The notes beneath the pieces are model-generated. The model saw only the letters and a list, made by a program, of their open reading frames with translations. It was not told where the DNA came from and did no database searches. 64,000 nt of DNA from Maribacter huludaoensis. GTDB taxonomy: Bacteria; Bacteroidota; Bacteroidia; Flavobacteriales; Flavobacteriaceae. The stretch is from the NCBI RefSeq assembly GCF_029350945.1, contig NZ_JARKMS010000001.1, positions 188,375-252,374 on the forward strand, in the 5' to 3' direction. Both the position numbers and the translations under genes were made by a program. Below, piece by piece: positions 1-8,789 of this stretch (the first letter of the stretch is position 1; each line of letters starts with the position of its first letter).

Positions 1-1252
1 GAACAGTATCTTTTTCTTTAGTAGGGCTCTTCCAATCAAAAACGGTCATTTCGGTCTTTTTATCAAACGATTCACGAATCTCTTTTTCAGATTTTCCTGC
101 GGCTTTCATAATTTTCCAACGCTCAGAATTCTTCATGGCACGTTCCATTATACTCTTGGTTTCCTCTGGGGTAATATCTAAGAAAGGTGCTGTTTTATTC
201 CTGTCTGGTGTATTTTGATGAAAAAACTCGGCTTGCAGTTTTGTCATATGCTCATTGACCGCCTCTTCTGCATTAGCTTGCATTTTAGAGTCAATAGTCG
301 TGTAGATTTTTAGTCCGTCTAAATACAGATTATACTTATCTGGTTCATCACCTATTGCTGGTTTTGGATTTTTATCTATCCAATCTTTCATAAAGCGCTG
401 TAGATACATTCTAAAATAAGTAGCCAAACCTACACTGTGTGTTTCTGGATTATAGTTAATATCCATCTTCAATGCCTGTAGCGAATCTTTCTCTGTTTCG
501 GTGATGTACTCATATTTTGCCATTTGGGCGAGTACTACATCTCTACGGTCCTTAACCATTTCTTCCCTACGCATAGGGTTGAATAGGGATGAATTTTTGA
601 ACATACCAACTAGCATGGCAGATTCTTCAATTTTAAGGTCTTTAGGTTCTTTACCAAAATAAATACGGGCAGCAGAACGAATACCATCGGCATTATTACC
701 AAAATCATAAATATTAAAATACATACTAATGATTTCTTCTTTGGTATAACTACGCTCAAGTCTAATGGCTAACACCCACTCTTTTATCTTTTGTTTTACA
801 GCATCGAATTTACTTCTTGAGCGTACACCCACAAAAAGTTGACGTGCCAATTGCTGAGAAATGGTACTTGCTCCACCTTTACTACCTAAGTAAGCAAATG
901 CCCTTAAAGTACCTCTAGCATCAATACCGGAGTGATCTTGAAAACGTGCATCTTCAGTCGCAATCAAGGCATTTACCAAGTTATCTGGCAACTCATCAAA
1001 CTTTACATCTGTACGGTTATCGTCTAAATAGAACTTACCCAACAAATTACCATCAGAAGAGATGATTTGTGAAGCCAAGTTTGTCTGCGGATTTTCTAAA
1101 TATTCATAAGGCGGTAATTCACCGAACAATCCCCATGAGGCCGATAAAAATATCAAAGCCACAATAGCAATACCCGATGCAAACAAAATCCAAAACCATA
1201 ATATAAATTTCGAAAAATTATTCGTTGTTTTTTTCTTTACCTGCTTTGCCAT
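1..1252 (-). CDS. Penicillin-binding protein 1A, N-terminal part (runs off the window)
   Basis: Bifunctional peptidoglycan synthase (glycosyltransferase family 51 plus transpeptidase). Only the first ~417 residues lie in the window; the transpeptidase domain is off the left edge. Reading from the ATG at 1252, a basic start (MAKQVKKKTTNNF) leads into one membrane anchor at about residues 15-37. The transglycosylase domain follows, with the glutamate motif ATEDARFQDHSGID and the block GGASTISQQLARQLF. The start lies three bases after the gldH stop codon, so PSP1, gldH and this gene probably form one transcript. The family assignment is firm; which PBP1 paralog it is cannot be decided from this part. 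Confidence 0.93.
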   Translation of the reverse strand, partial: MAKQVKKKTTNNFSKFILWFWILFASGIAIVALIFLSASWGLFGELPPYEYLENPQTNLASQIISSDGNLLGKFYLDDNRTDVKFDELPDNLVNALIATEDARFQDHSGIDARGTLRAFAYLGSKGGASTISQQLARQLFVGVRSRSKFDAVKQKIKEWVLAIRLERSYTKEEIISMYFNIYDFGNNADGIRSAARIYFGKEPKDLKIEESAMLVGMFKNSSLFNPMRREEMVKDRRDVVLAQMAKYEYITETEKDSLQALKMDINYNPETHSVGLATYFRMYLQRFMKDWIDKNPKPAIGDEPDKYNLYLDGLKIYTTIDSKMQANAEEAVNEHMTKLQAEFFHQNTPDRNKTAPFLDITPEETKSIMERAMKNSERWKIMKAAGKSEKEIRESFDKKTEMTVFDWKSPTKEKDTV

Positions 1253-1255
1253 TGT

Positions 1256-1741
1256 TTACGGGGTGCTTTTTGTTACTTCTATACCTACATCTGTAATGCC
1301 CTCTAGACCAATAATTCCAGAAACATTACCATTTTTACGCATCGCCTGGGATACCTCAATAGTATATACGCCAGAAGATGAAAAAACGATGTTTTCTTTA
1401 TACCATAATTTATTTTCCTTGATACTGCCACTGCCCTTACCAAGCCAAGTACCATCTGGCAAAGACATTGCATATTCTAAAGTGTCCGTAGTTACTTCAC
1501 CTTCAGGAGTGGTCAAAGCTGCAATAATGAATAAATTGCTATACGGAAAAGAATTATCGTTACGTACATTGATAAAGATATCATGAGGTGCAACGGTATC
1601 CATTTTAGACAATGAGAATTCAAGAACATTGTCTTTGTTCCAAACCCCATCTTCTAAGGTTTGGTATTCTGTTTTAATAATATTGCTGTCACAAGAAGCA
1701 AAGAGCACAAGTGCTAAAAAACAACAAAATATACTACGCAT
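1256..1741 (-). CDS. gldH: GldH gliding motility lipoprotein
   Basis: Predicted lipoprotein of 161 residues, with signal peptide MRSIFCCFLALVLFASC and acylated Cys17. GldH is a component required for gliding motility in Flavobacterium and widespread in the class. The reading frame stays open further upstream, but that stretch is antisense-like translation of the low-complexity tail of the preceding gene. The ATG at 1741 is chosen because the signal peptide starts there and it overlaps the PSP1 stop codon by 8 bases, suggesting translational coupling. Gene order (PSP1, gldH, PBP1A) supports the name. The precise function of GldH is unclear even in model species. Confidence 0.88.
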   Translation of the reverse strand: MRSIFCCFLALVLFASCDSNIIKTEYQTLEDGVWNKDNVLEFSLSKMDTVAPHDIFINVRNDNSFPYSNLFIIAALTTPEGEVTTDTLEYAMSLPDGTWLGKGSGSIKENKLWYKENIVFSSSGVYTIEVSQAMRKNGNVSGIIGLEGITDVGIEVTKSTP

Positions 1742-2930
1742 TCTTCTTTTGATTTCTATTACGATTTCTGTTCTTGTTCTTATTGCGGTTTCTATTCTTG
1801 TTCTTGTTTCTGTTTTTATTTCTGTTACCTCCGCCTTTAGGCTTGTCAAAACGGGTAAGGCTATCTTGACCAACTACATTTTCAAAAACAACTTTTTCTT
1901 CTACTACAACTTCCATTGCGTACATCTCCAAGCTAGAAACTTTTTCTTTTTTCTTGTTCTTCGCTAAAATTTCAATTACCTGATCTTTAGAAAGAACATG
2001 CCAGTTACCTGGATCCTCTTTATATGAAAACCAGAGCATTTCTTTAAAAATATCTGTTTTCTGACAAAAAGCGAGTCCTTTCTCGGTAAACAATTTTGTG
2101 TCTTGGGAAGGAAAATCTTTAAGTGCATCTAAATACACATCCAGCTCATAATTTAAACAACACTTTAACTTACCGCATTGACCAGCAAGTTTCTGTGGAT
2201 TTAATGACAGTTGTTGGTAACGTGCCGCCGAAGTACTTACCGATCTAAAATCCGTAAGCCAGGTAGAGCAACACAATTCCCTACCACAAGAACCAATACC
2301 ACCAAGTCGTTGAGCTTCTTGACGATACCCAATTTGACGCATTTCAATACGAATACCGAAAGCTTTTGCCATGTCTTTTATCAACTGACGAAAATCTACA
2401 CGTTCATCTGCCGTATAATAGAACGTAGCTTTAGAGCCATCTCCTTGAAATTCCACATCAGAAATTTTCATCTGAAGCTTCAAGATAATAGCAATTTCAC
2501 GGGCTCTTTTCTTAATTTCTTCTTCCCTGTCCCTACATTTCTGCCAAATATCAATGTCTTTCTGGCTAGCTTTTCGGTAAACCTTAGGCGCTTCTTCATC
2601 TGTGAAAGAAACTTTTTTTCTTTTCATTTGAACACGAACAAGTTCACCGGTCAAGGTAACCATACCAATGTCATGACCAGATTGTGCCTGTGTAGCAACT
2701 ATATCGCCTATGGAAAGTGAGAGATTCTCTGTATTTCTAAAAAACTCTTTTCTACTATTTTTAAATCTTACTTCAACAAAATCGAATGGTCGTTCCCCGT
2801 TGGGGAGCGACATATTTGAAAGCCAGTCAAAAACTGTCAGTTTATTGCAACCATCTGTACCGCAAGTACCGTTATTCTTGCATCCCTTTGGTTGTCCATC
2901 CTTACCGGTAGAACAACTACTACAACTCAT
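1734..2930 (-). CDS. PSP1-domain protein, RicT (YaaT) homolog
   Basis: 398-residue cytoplasmic protein with a Cys-rich N-terminus (CSSCSTGKDGQPKGCKNNGTC) and a central PSP1 domain. That domain carries the cysteine clusters GSCGRELCCSTWL and CGKLKCCLNYELD typical of RicT/YaaT proteins, which in Bacillus subtilis form an iron-sulfur complex affecting RNase Y. The role in Bacteroidota is inferred only. The last ~37 residues are almost purely alternating Asn with Arg or Lys, probably disordered and perhaps RNA-binding. The gene overlaps gldH by 8 bases. Upstream, 2931-3173 holds no gene. Confidence 0.88.
   Translation of the reverse strand: MSCSSCSTGKDGQPKGCKNNGTCGTDGCNKLTVFDWLSNMSLPNGERPFDFVEVRFKNSRKEFFRNTENLSLSIGDIVATQAQSGHDIGMVTLTGELVRVQMKRKKVSFTDEEAPKVYRKASQKDIDIWQKCRDREEEIKKRAREIAIILKLQMKISDVEFQGDGSKATFYYTADERVDFRQLIKDMAKAFGIRIEMRQIGYRQEAQRLGGIGSCGRELCCSTWLTDFRSVSTSAARYQQLSLNPQKLAGQCGKLKCCLNYELDVYLDALKDFPSQDTKLFTEKGLAFCQKTDIFKEMLWFSYKEDPGNWHVLSKDQVIEILAKNKKKEKVSSLEMYAMEVVVEEKVVFENVVGQDSLTRFDKPKGGGNRNKNRNKNKNRNRNKNKNRNRNRNQKKNA
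1744..1845. repeat. Coding low-complexity hexamer-like repeat (Asn-Arg/Lys tail of the PSP1 protein)
   Basis: Imperfect repeats of about six bases (variants of TTCTTG, TTCTAT, TTCTGT on the + strand) encode the alternating N-R/N-K tail of the PSP1 protein. The repeat ends a few bases before the gldH start codon. Unit gain or loss in steps of six would keep the PSP1 frame and change tail length. Confidence 0.75.
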
Positions 2931-3095
2931 ATTTTATATATTGGTTTGGTCGAATTATATAAAATTCACCAAAAAAGGTTCATAAAAAACTTATAGGTAA
3001 AGATACAGTTTTTTTAATGTGAAATAAAAGTGAAATTGGCGGTGATGGTTTTAAATAGAGACATCAGCAAAAAACAAGGACCATTTCTATAACAT

Positions 3096-3124
3096 AAAAA
3101 AACGGCATAAATAGCCATTTTTTT
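3096..3124 (-). terminator. Rho-independent terminator after trhO
   Basis: On the minus strand a short stem, A-run plus TGGC pairing with GCCG plus T-run through one G-U pair, has a 7-base loop and ends in seven T. It lies about 50 bases after the trhO stop codon. The rest of 2931-3173 shows nothing I can name. Confidence 0.6.
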
Positions 3125-3173
3125 ATACTTAATTGTTCTGTTTAAGCTCTTAAATCTATTTATACCAAGTAGT

Positions 3174-4205
3174 TTATTTTTTAAATTTCAATACTTCTGA
3201 TCGTCCTTTTTTAAATATTTTGTTACTGACCACTTTTCCCTTTCTCAAAGCTTTTTGCTCTTCATAGGGCAGCTCATGTACTTCTTTACAGTCATCTGAA
3301 CAGCAGTTGTTCATTTTTTCCGCACAAGATTTACATTGAATAAATAATAGGTGGCAAGCTTCGTTAGCACAATTTACATGATCGTCGCACGGCTGGCCAC
3401 ATTGATGACAATTGGCAATTATATCATCACTAATACGTTCTCCCCTTCTATGGTCAAATACAAAGTTTTTACCTCTAAATTTATTTTCAAGATTATTTTT
3501 TTCTACCTGTCTTGTATATTCTATTATTCCACCTTCTAACTGATATACCTGCTCAAAACCTTTATGCTTATAATATGCACTAGCTTTTTCACATCGAATA
3601 CCACCGGTACAGTACATCACAAGTTTCTTATCTTTCTTATGATCGGCCAAATCACGTTCAATAATATCAAGGGAATCTCTAAATGTATCAACATCGGGAG
3701 TTATGGCATTCTTAAAGTGTCCTATTTCACTTTCGTAATGGTTACGCATATCTACCAAAACAGTATCCGGATCTTCTATAAGCTCATTGAACTTCTCTGC
3801 ACCAACATGAATACCTTTATTGGTTACATCAAATGAATTATCCTCAAGACCGTCTGCCACAATTTTATTTCTAACTTTCACTTTCAACTTCAAGAAAGAA
3901 AGATTGTCTTGTTCTATGGCAATATTAAGTCTCACATTCTTTAAAAAAGAAATACTATCTAAATGCTCTTTAAAAACATTGAAATTTTCGGCAGGAACGG
4001 AAAGCTGGGCATTTATGCCCTCATGAGCCACGTAAATTCGCCCAAGAACGTCCATCTCGTTCCAATTAATAAAAAGGTGATTTCTGAATATATTGGTATT
4101 ACCAATGTGTGCATAGGTATAAAAAGAGATTGTAAGGCGCTCTTTGCCCGCTTCTTCAATTAAAGCCGCTCTTTCTATTGCACTTAACGTATTGTACAGT
4201 TGCAT
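3174..4205 (-). CDS. trhO: Rhodanese-family tRNA uridine 5-hydroxylase TrhO (YceA-like)
   Basis: 343-residue cytoplasmic protein matching the UPF0176/TrhO family, which catalyses oxygen-dependent 5-hydroxylation of uridine 34 in some tRNAs. An N-terminal acylphosphatase-like domain (about 20-120) is followed by a rhodanese domain (about 135-235) with active-site loop CTGGIRC, catalytic Cys199. A Cys-rich zinc-ribbon-like tail follows (about 266-306, CHQCGQPCDDHVNC and later Cys pairs), as in family members. It is transcribed divergently from recA across a 373-base gap and has a terminator candidate downstream. Confidence 0.9.
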   Translation of the reverse strand: MQLYNTLSAIERAALIEEAGKERLTISFYTYAHIGNTNIFRNHLFINWNEMDVLGRIYVAHEGINAQLSVPAENFNVFKEHLDSISFLKNVRLNIAIEQDNLSFLKLKVKVRNKIVADGLEDNSFDVTNKGIHVGAEKFNELIEDPDTVLVDMRNHYESEIGHFKNAITPDVDTFRDSLDIIERDLADHKKDKKLVMYCTGGIRCEKASAYYKHKGFEQVYQLEGGIIEYTRQVEKNNLENKFRGKNFVFDHRRGERISDDIIANCHQCGQPCDDHVNCANEACHLLFIQCKSCAEKMNNCCSDDCKEVHELPYEEQKALRKGKVVSNKIFKKGRSEVLKFKK

Positions 4206-4330
4206 GCTATACTAATAATTTAAGCTGCCATTAGGCAGAAGATTTATAGAAAATTTTTGAATGGCAAAAATAGGTATAATAATGAAAAAAGCACCTTTTT
4301 TGATTAAGGTTAACCATCTTTAAATTAAAA

Positions 4331-4360
4331 AAAGAGCCTTGTATGTTAACAAGACTCTTT
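4331..4360. terminator. Hairpin with terminator character in the trhO-recA gap
   Basis: AAAGAGCCTTGT and ACAAGACTCTTT pair over 12 positions with one mismatch/wobble around a 6-base loop. The hairpin sits between two divergent genes, so it ends neither. It might end an unseen short RNA or act as a transcription barrier. Confidence 0.45.
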
Positions 4361-4527
4361 ATTGGTTATTCCATTCTTCTCTTTTTCATAGCTTTCTTGA
4401 AAAACATACATGAAGGAGATAACCACCTATAATCACTTACTCTAAAAAGTGATTGATAACCAATTAAGTAACTTATATTTAATAAAAGATGATGTTTATT
4501 AAAATTGGTTGCGTAATCATTTCAATA

Positions 4528-4559
4528 TTGTTCAATTCAAAAAAGATTTGGTAATTTAG
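4528..4559 (+). promoter_or_regulatory. Candidate recA promoter
   Basis: TTG at 4528-4530, a 21-base spacer, then TAATTTAG at 4552-4559. This approximates the Bacteroidota -33 TTG and -7 TAnnTTTG pattern. It lies 20 bases before the recA ATG. The -7 match is imperfect. Confidence 0.35.
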
Positions 4560-4578
4560 CTTTCCAAAAAAATAGAGA

Positions 4579-5586
4579 ATGAGTTCTGAAAAAGAAGCAA
4601 AATTAAAAGCGTTAAAGTTGACCCTTGACAAGATGGATAAAACCTACGGTAAGGGCGCTGTAATGAAATTAGGAGATAGTGTTGTTGCAGATGTGGAAGT
4701 AATACCTTCTGGTTCTTTAGGTTTAGATATAGCATTAGGCGTAGGTGGTTACCCAAGGGGTCGTGTAATAGAAATTTACGGTCCGGAATCTTCAGGTAAA
4801 ACCACCCTTACCTTACACGCAATTGCCGAAGCACAAAAAAATGGAGGGATTGCAGCGTTTATAGATGCGGAACATGCCTTTGATCGTTTTTACGCTCAAA
4901 AACTAGGTGTAGATATTGACAACTTGATTATTTCTCAGCCAGATAATGGGGAGCAAGCTTTAGAAATTGCAGATAACCTAATTAGATCTGGAGCTATAGA
5001 TATCGTTGTAGTCGATTCTGTTGCCGCTTTAACGCCAAAGAGTGAGATTGAAGGCGAGATGGGAGATTCTAAAATGGGTCTTCATGCTCGTTTAATGTCA
5101 CAGGCACTTAGAAAACTTACCGGTTCTATCAGTAAAACAAACTGTACCGTAATATTCATAAACCAGTTACGTGAAAAAATTGGCGTTATGTTCGGTAACC
5201 CAGAAACAACTACCGGTGGCAATGCACTTAAATTTTACGCATCTGTTCGTTTAGACATTAGAAGGTCAACACAAATAAAAGATACCGATGGAAATGTTCA
5301 AGGTAACAAGACCAGGGTTAAAGTCGTAAAAAATAAAGTAGCCCCCCCTTTCCGTACAACCGAGTTCGACATAATGTATGGTGAAGGTATTTCAAAAGTT
5401 GGGGAAGTGATCGACTTAGGTGTTGAATACGAAATAGTTAAAAAGAGTGGTTCATGGTTTAGCTATGGAGATACAAAATTAGGGCAAGGGCGTGATGCAG
5501 TTAAAAATCTACTTTTAGACAATCCAGAATTGTTCGAGGAATTAGATGGTAAGATCAGAGAAGCCATTGCAGCTTTAAATGCTTAA
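4579..5586 (+). CDS. recA: Recombinase RecA
   Basis: 335-residue DNA strand-exchange ATPase for homologous recombination. Walker A GPESSGKT lies at residues 68-75. The MAW motif region ([44 protein letters not shown], shown here only as a position near 185-230) and the C-terminal domain are intact. The length is slightly shorter than E. coli RecA and the usual acidic C-terminal tail is nearly absent, ending [11 protein letters not shown]. The gene stands alone, with a divergent trhO upstream and a small lipoprotein gene downstream. Confidence 0.98.
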   Translation: MSSEKEAKLKALKLTLDKMDKTYGKGAVMKLGDSVVADVEVIPSGSLGLDIALGVGGYPRGRVIEIYGPESSGKTTLTLHAIAEAQKNGGIAAFIDAEHAFDRFYAQKLGVDIDNLIISQPDNGEQALEIADNLIRSGAIDIVVVDSVAALTPKSEIEGEMGDSKMGLHARLMSQALRKLTGSISKTNCTVIFINQLREKIGVMFGNPETTTGGNALKFYASVRLDIRRSTQIKDTDGNVQGNKTRVKVVKNKVAPPFRTTEFDIMYGEGISKVGEVIDLGVEYEIVKKSGSWFSYGDTKLGQGRDAVKNLLLDNPELFEELDGKIREAIAALNA

Positions 5587-5664
5587 TTTAATTTGAATTA
5601 AGCAAACATAATTTAGTTTACGCAACCATTGCGTCTAATTTTCATCTTACTACAAAATAGTTGT

Positions 5665-6090
5665 ATGATGAAAATTAAGTTGATGTTATTGACATTGGTC
5701 TTAGCATCTTTATGCAATGGTTGTTCTATTGATGATGATGATGCCAATTTCCATTTCACGGCATTGGAGATTGTTGATGCAGAAGTACCGGAATCTTTTG
5801 ACCTTAACGAGGTTTATACGATTTCTGTAAATTATTTAAAACCCGATAGTTGTACGTACTATGAAGGTTTTGACGTTGTTAAAGATTCCCTGACCGTTAG
5901 AAGTGTTGTTGCCATTGGGGCAGTAAGAACTGATTTTGATGATTGTATGGAAGAAATAATTCAAGAAACAGCGTCTTTCAACTTCCAAGTAATTTATAAA
6001 GAACCTTATACATTTAAATTTTATAAAGGCGATAATAGTGACGGAGAGGCAGAATATATGGAAATTGTAGTTCCAGTAAACAACCCTTAA
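5665..6090 (+). CDS. Small putative lipoprotein of unknown function
   Basis: 141-residue protein I do not recognise. Starting at the ATG at 5665 (ATGATGAAA, so 5668 is possible) it has a clean lipoprotein signal, MMKIKLMLLTLVLASLCNGC, with Cys20 followed by an acidic stretch SIDDDDANF. The rest is predicted beta-rich with a few cysteines. An upstream in-frame ATG at 5629 would spoil the signal peptide. It lies 16 bases before the ECF sigma gene and could share its transcript or be its target. Confidence 0.7.
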   Translation: MMKIKLMLLTLVLASLCNGCSIDDDDANFHFTALEIVDAEVPESFDLNEVYTISVNYLKPDSCTYYEGFDVVKDSLTVRSVVAIGAVRTDFDDCMEEIIQETASFNFQVIYKEPYTFKFYKGDNSDGEAEYMEIVVPVNNP

Positions 6091-6105
6091 AACAACCAAC
6101 CATTT

Positions 6106-6672
6106 GTGAGTCTAGAAGAACTCATACATAATTGCAAAAAAGGTGACCGTAAAGCACAGGAACTATTATATAGAGCCTATGCCACTACGCTATTTGGTAT
6201 ATGCCTTAAATACTCCAAATCCAAATCTCAGGCAGAAGATACCCTACATGACAGCTTTATGACCATTTATGATAAAATTGGCCAATTTAAAAATAAAGGG
6301 TCTTTTGAAGGGTGGATGAAAAGAATTACGGTAAACACGGCGCTACAAAAATATAGAAAACAAGAATATTTAAACGTAGTTACGGACAATACGGAAGAAG
6401 AGGTAACAGTAGATAATGATTTTTGCGACATTAGCTTACAAACACTTTTAAGCTACATACAGGAATTACCCGATAAATATCGGGCTACATTCAACCTTTA
6501 TGTTATGGACGGGTACACACACAAAGAAATTAGCGAAATGATGGGAACAACAGTTGGCACATCTAAATCTAATCTTGCCAGGGCCCGTGCATTGTTAAAA
6601 GAAAAAATAGAAACTAAGATTACAAAATCTATTGTAAGTATCTTAATTATAATATCAACACACTTTTTATAG
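6106..6672 (+). CDS. ECF-type RNA polymerase sigma factor
   Basis: 188-residue sigma-70 family factor with GTG start. Region 2 (ARATTLFGICLKY through HDSFMTIYDKIGQFKNKGSFEGWMKRI, around residues 22-72) and region 4 helix-turn-helix (LPDKYRATFNLYVMDGYTHKEISEMMG, around 120-150) are clear. The last 14 residues are hydrophobic (SIVSILIIISTHFL), which is unusual for this class. The next gene encodes a membrane protein with a small cytoplasmic N-terminus that is a plausible anti-sigma partner. Confidence 0.9.
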   Translation: MSLEELIHNCKKGDRKAQELLYRAYATTLFGICLKYSKSKSQAEDTLHDSFMTIYDKIGQFKNKGSFEGWMKRITVNTALQKYRKQEYLNVVTDNTEEEVTVDNDFCDISLQTLLSYIQELPDKYRATFNLYVMDGYTHKEISEMMGTTVGTSKSNLARARALLKEKIETKITKSIVSILIIISTHFL

Positions 6673-6704
6673 TTCAATTTAACTATAAATAGAAACAGTA
6701 CTAG

Positions 6705-8225
6705 ATGCAGAAGAAAAATATAGACGAACTTTTCCGAGATAAGTTATCGGATTTCAAGCAAACCCCTGACAATAAAGTTTGGCGTGCGATTGATGCGTCA
6801 CTGGACAAACGTAAAAAGAAAAGAATTATACCCTTATGGTGGTCATTTGGTGGTATAGCTGCCGCTATAGTGATCGGTCTATTAGTATTTAATCCTTTTA
6901 CAGAAGAACACACTACCAATGAGATTTTGGTAGATACAGATAATAAATCTGAAATAATAGAAGACATTCAACCCACTACAGAAGCTAATGCTCATGTTGA
7001 TACTATAAACAAAAACACTGACCAAATAGTTGAACAAACTACCAGGGTCAATGAAAAACAGTCTTCAGGTAACGAGAATTTTTTGTCTAACACTGAAAAC
7101 GAATCTAACAATGCTGCGGTAACCATTAGAAAAACTGACACGTATAAGAACTCAGGTATTGCAAATGCTGTAGCCGAACAGAAGAAAAACAGTCCGGAAA
7201 ACAATGTTTTGGCCCAAGAAGATTTGATTACTAAAAATACTTTGAGCACTGCAATGAACGAGAGTGATAGCAAAAATTCATTTTCCAATATTCAACATAC
7301 AAATGAAACAGTAGCTATTAACAAGGCGGATGCTGTTATTCAGTCAGACCCAAATATTATAAGTAAAGAAAACGATATTGCTGCAAATACTTCTACTGAA
7401 GATACTGCCAAAAAACTTGAACCTGAAAAGAAATCTATTTTTGAAGAAATAGAGGACCAAAAAGAATTGAAAAAGGAAAAAGTTGCCAATAACAGATGGT
7501 CTGCAGGACCTAATGTTGCACCGGTATATTTTAATGCACTTGGCGAAGGTTCACCGGTAAACTCTATTTTTAGTCCCAATGCAAAATCAGGTAATGTAAA
7601 TATGAGCTACGGTGTATCGGTAGCTTATGCAGTAACTAAAAAACTGACGATACGTTCAGGTATCAATAAAGTTGATTACGGTTATGACACCGAAGATGTA
7701 GCTTTTTCATCTACGGCCGGTCTAGATTCAAATGAAGGCCAACTGACAACAATTAATTATGCAGAAACATCTAGCACCTTAAAAATTTCTAGTAATAGGG
7801 TTGCTTCAGATAAATTCAACACTATGAATTCTGCCCAAGATATTACCGCAAAAAGCCCTACAAGAGAAGGTTATATGTCCCAACAATTCGGTTATGTTGA
7901 ACTACCTGTAGAATTAAATTATGCCTTAATCGATAAAAAGTTAGGTGTAAATCTTATTGGTGGTGTAAGCTCGCTATTTTTAATTGATAATACGGTATCC
8001 TTGACCTCTGGAGATTTAACTACAGAAATTGGAGAGGCAAATAATATAAACGACCTAAACTTTAGTGCAAATATGGGCCTAGGACTTAACTATAGTTTCT
8101 CACAGAAAATTAGGTTAAATATAGAACCAATATTTAAATATCAATTAAATACCTTTTCTGATGTAAACGGAACGTTTAGACCATATTCGGTTGGAGTTTA
8201 CAGCGGACTCACCTTTCAATTTTAA
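6705..8225 (+). CDS. Trans-envelope protein: anti-sigma-like N-terminus, one membrane helix, periplasmic linker, C-terminal outer-membrane beta-barrel
   Basis: 506 residues. About 42 charged cytoplasmic residues (MQKKNIDELFRDKLSDF, VWRAID) precede a single membrane helix at roughly 44-63 (LWWSFGGIAAAIVIGLLVF). Next comes a low-complexity, Asn/Glu/Lys-rich linker to about 265. The final ~235 residues look like a PorT-like beta-barrel and end in aromatic Phe (GVYSGLTFQF), an outer-membrane signature. Position directly after the ECF sigma gene suggests it is the sigma regulator. Reaching from inner to outer membrane in one chain is inference from the topology. Confidence 0.75.
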   Translation: MQKKNIDELFRDKLSDFKQTPDNKVWRAIDASLDKRKKKRIIPLWWSFGGIAAAIVIGLLVFNPFTEEHTTNEILVDTDNKSEIIEDIQPTTEANAHVDTINKNTDQIVEQTTRVNEKQSSGNENFLSNTENESNNAAVTIRKTDTYKNSGIANAVAEQKKNSPENNVLAQEDLITKNTLSTAMNESDSKNSFSNIQHTNETVAINKADAVIQSDPNIISKENDIAANTSTEDTAKKLEPEKKSIFEEIEDQKELKKEKVANNRWSAGPNVAPVYFNALGEGSPVNSIFSPNAKSGNVNMSYGVSVAYAVTKKLTIRSGINKVDYGYDTEDVAFSSTAGLDSNEGQLTTINYAETSSTLKISSNRVASDKFNTMNSAQDITAKSPTREGYMSQQFGYVELPVELNYALIDKKLGVNLIGGVSSLFLIDNTVSLTSGDLTTEIGEANNINDLNFSANMGLGLNYSFSQKIRLNIEPIFKYQLNTFSDVNGTFRPYSVGVYSGLTFQF

Positions 8226-8234
8226 AGAATACAT

Positions 8235-8789
8235 ATGAAAAAATATATTTTGAGCTGTCTTTGTCTTTTTACTGTTTTTGCCTACTCTCAAGACCAAGAT
8301 AATGAGTACGCCACATCACAAGAACGTCACGAATTAAAAGTAAACGGCCTTTTTTTAATCTTGGGCGCCATTGAAGTAGATTATCAATATTTACTTAATG
8401 AAGAGTCTGCCATAGGCCTAGATGTTTTATTTGCTTTTGATGACGAAACTATTGATATCAACTACTATGTTTCCCCTTACTACCGTCAATATTTTGGTAA
8501 GAAGTATGCAACAGGATTTTTTGTGGAAGCCTTTGGAATGCTTAATTCCGTGGATGATTACACCTACGACTCCTATTATGACGAACTAACTGACACCTAT
8601 TATTCAAATTCCGGTTATGATGACAACGTTGTAGATGTTGCCCTGGGTATTGGCACGGGTGTAAAATTAATTACCAAGAGAGGTTTTATTGTAGAAATAG
8701 ATTTGGGCATAGGCCGTAACCTATTTAAAAACGATAGGGACTTTACTATCATTGGAAAAGGTGGAATAAATTTAGGTTATAGATTTTAG
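8235..8789 (+). CDS. Putative outer-membrane beta-barrel protein
   Basis: 184 residues with a signal peptide (MKKYILSCLCLFTVFAYSQ). Alternating amphipathic strands rich in Tyr and Asp follow, and the chain ends in Phe (GINLGYRF), all consistent with a small outer-membrane barrel of the DUF3575 or related type. Tyr/Asp-rich loop YDSYYDELTDTYYSNSGYDD is probably surface-exposed. It starts 9 bases after the beta-barrel anti-sigma gene and is likely cotranscribed, perhaps as part of the same envelope-sensing unit. Its end overlaps the convergent acyltransferase stop by 4 bases. Confidence 0.7.
   Translation: MKKYILSCLCLFTVFAYSQDQDNEYATSQERHELKVNGLFLILGAIEVDYQYLLNEESAIGLDVLFAFDDETIDINYYVSPYYRQYFGKKYATGFFVEAFGMLNSVDDYTYDSYYDELTDTYYSNSGYDDNVVDVALGIGTGVKLITKRGFIVEIDLGIGRNLFKNDRDFTIIGKGGINLGYRF

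Larger units (their letters stand above)
4206..4578. other. Divergent intergenic region between trhO and recA
   Basis: No open reading frame of note in 373 bases. Contents seen: a terminator-like hairpin at 4331-4360; an inverted repeat AATCACTT/AAGTGATT at 4431-4454 flanked by two copies of GATAACCA (4418-4425 and 4455-4462); and a Bacteroidota-type promoter candidate just before recA. No copy of the classical E. coli or Bacillus SOS box was recognised. Confidence 0.6.

Noticed and set aside
1742-1873. Upstream in-frame extension of gldH to give a 205-residue protein
   Set aside because: The extra residues are a frame-shifted reading of the low-complexity PSP1 tail, and a proper lipoprotein signal starts at 1741.
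1263-2985. Rightward open frames of 91-169 codons across the gldH and PSP1 genes
   Set aside because: They are antisense shadows of well-supported genes, with no start context or recognisable family.
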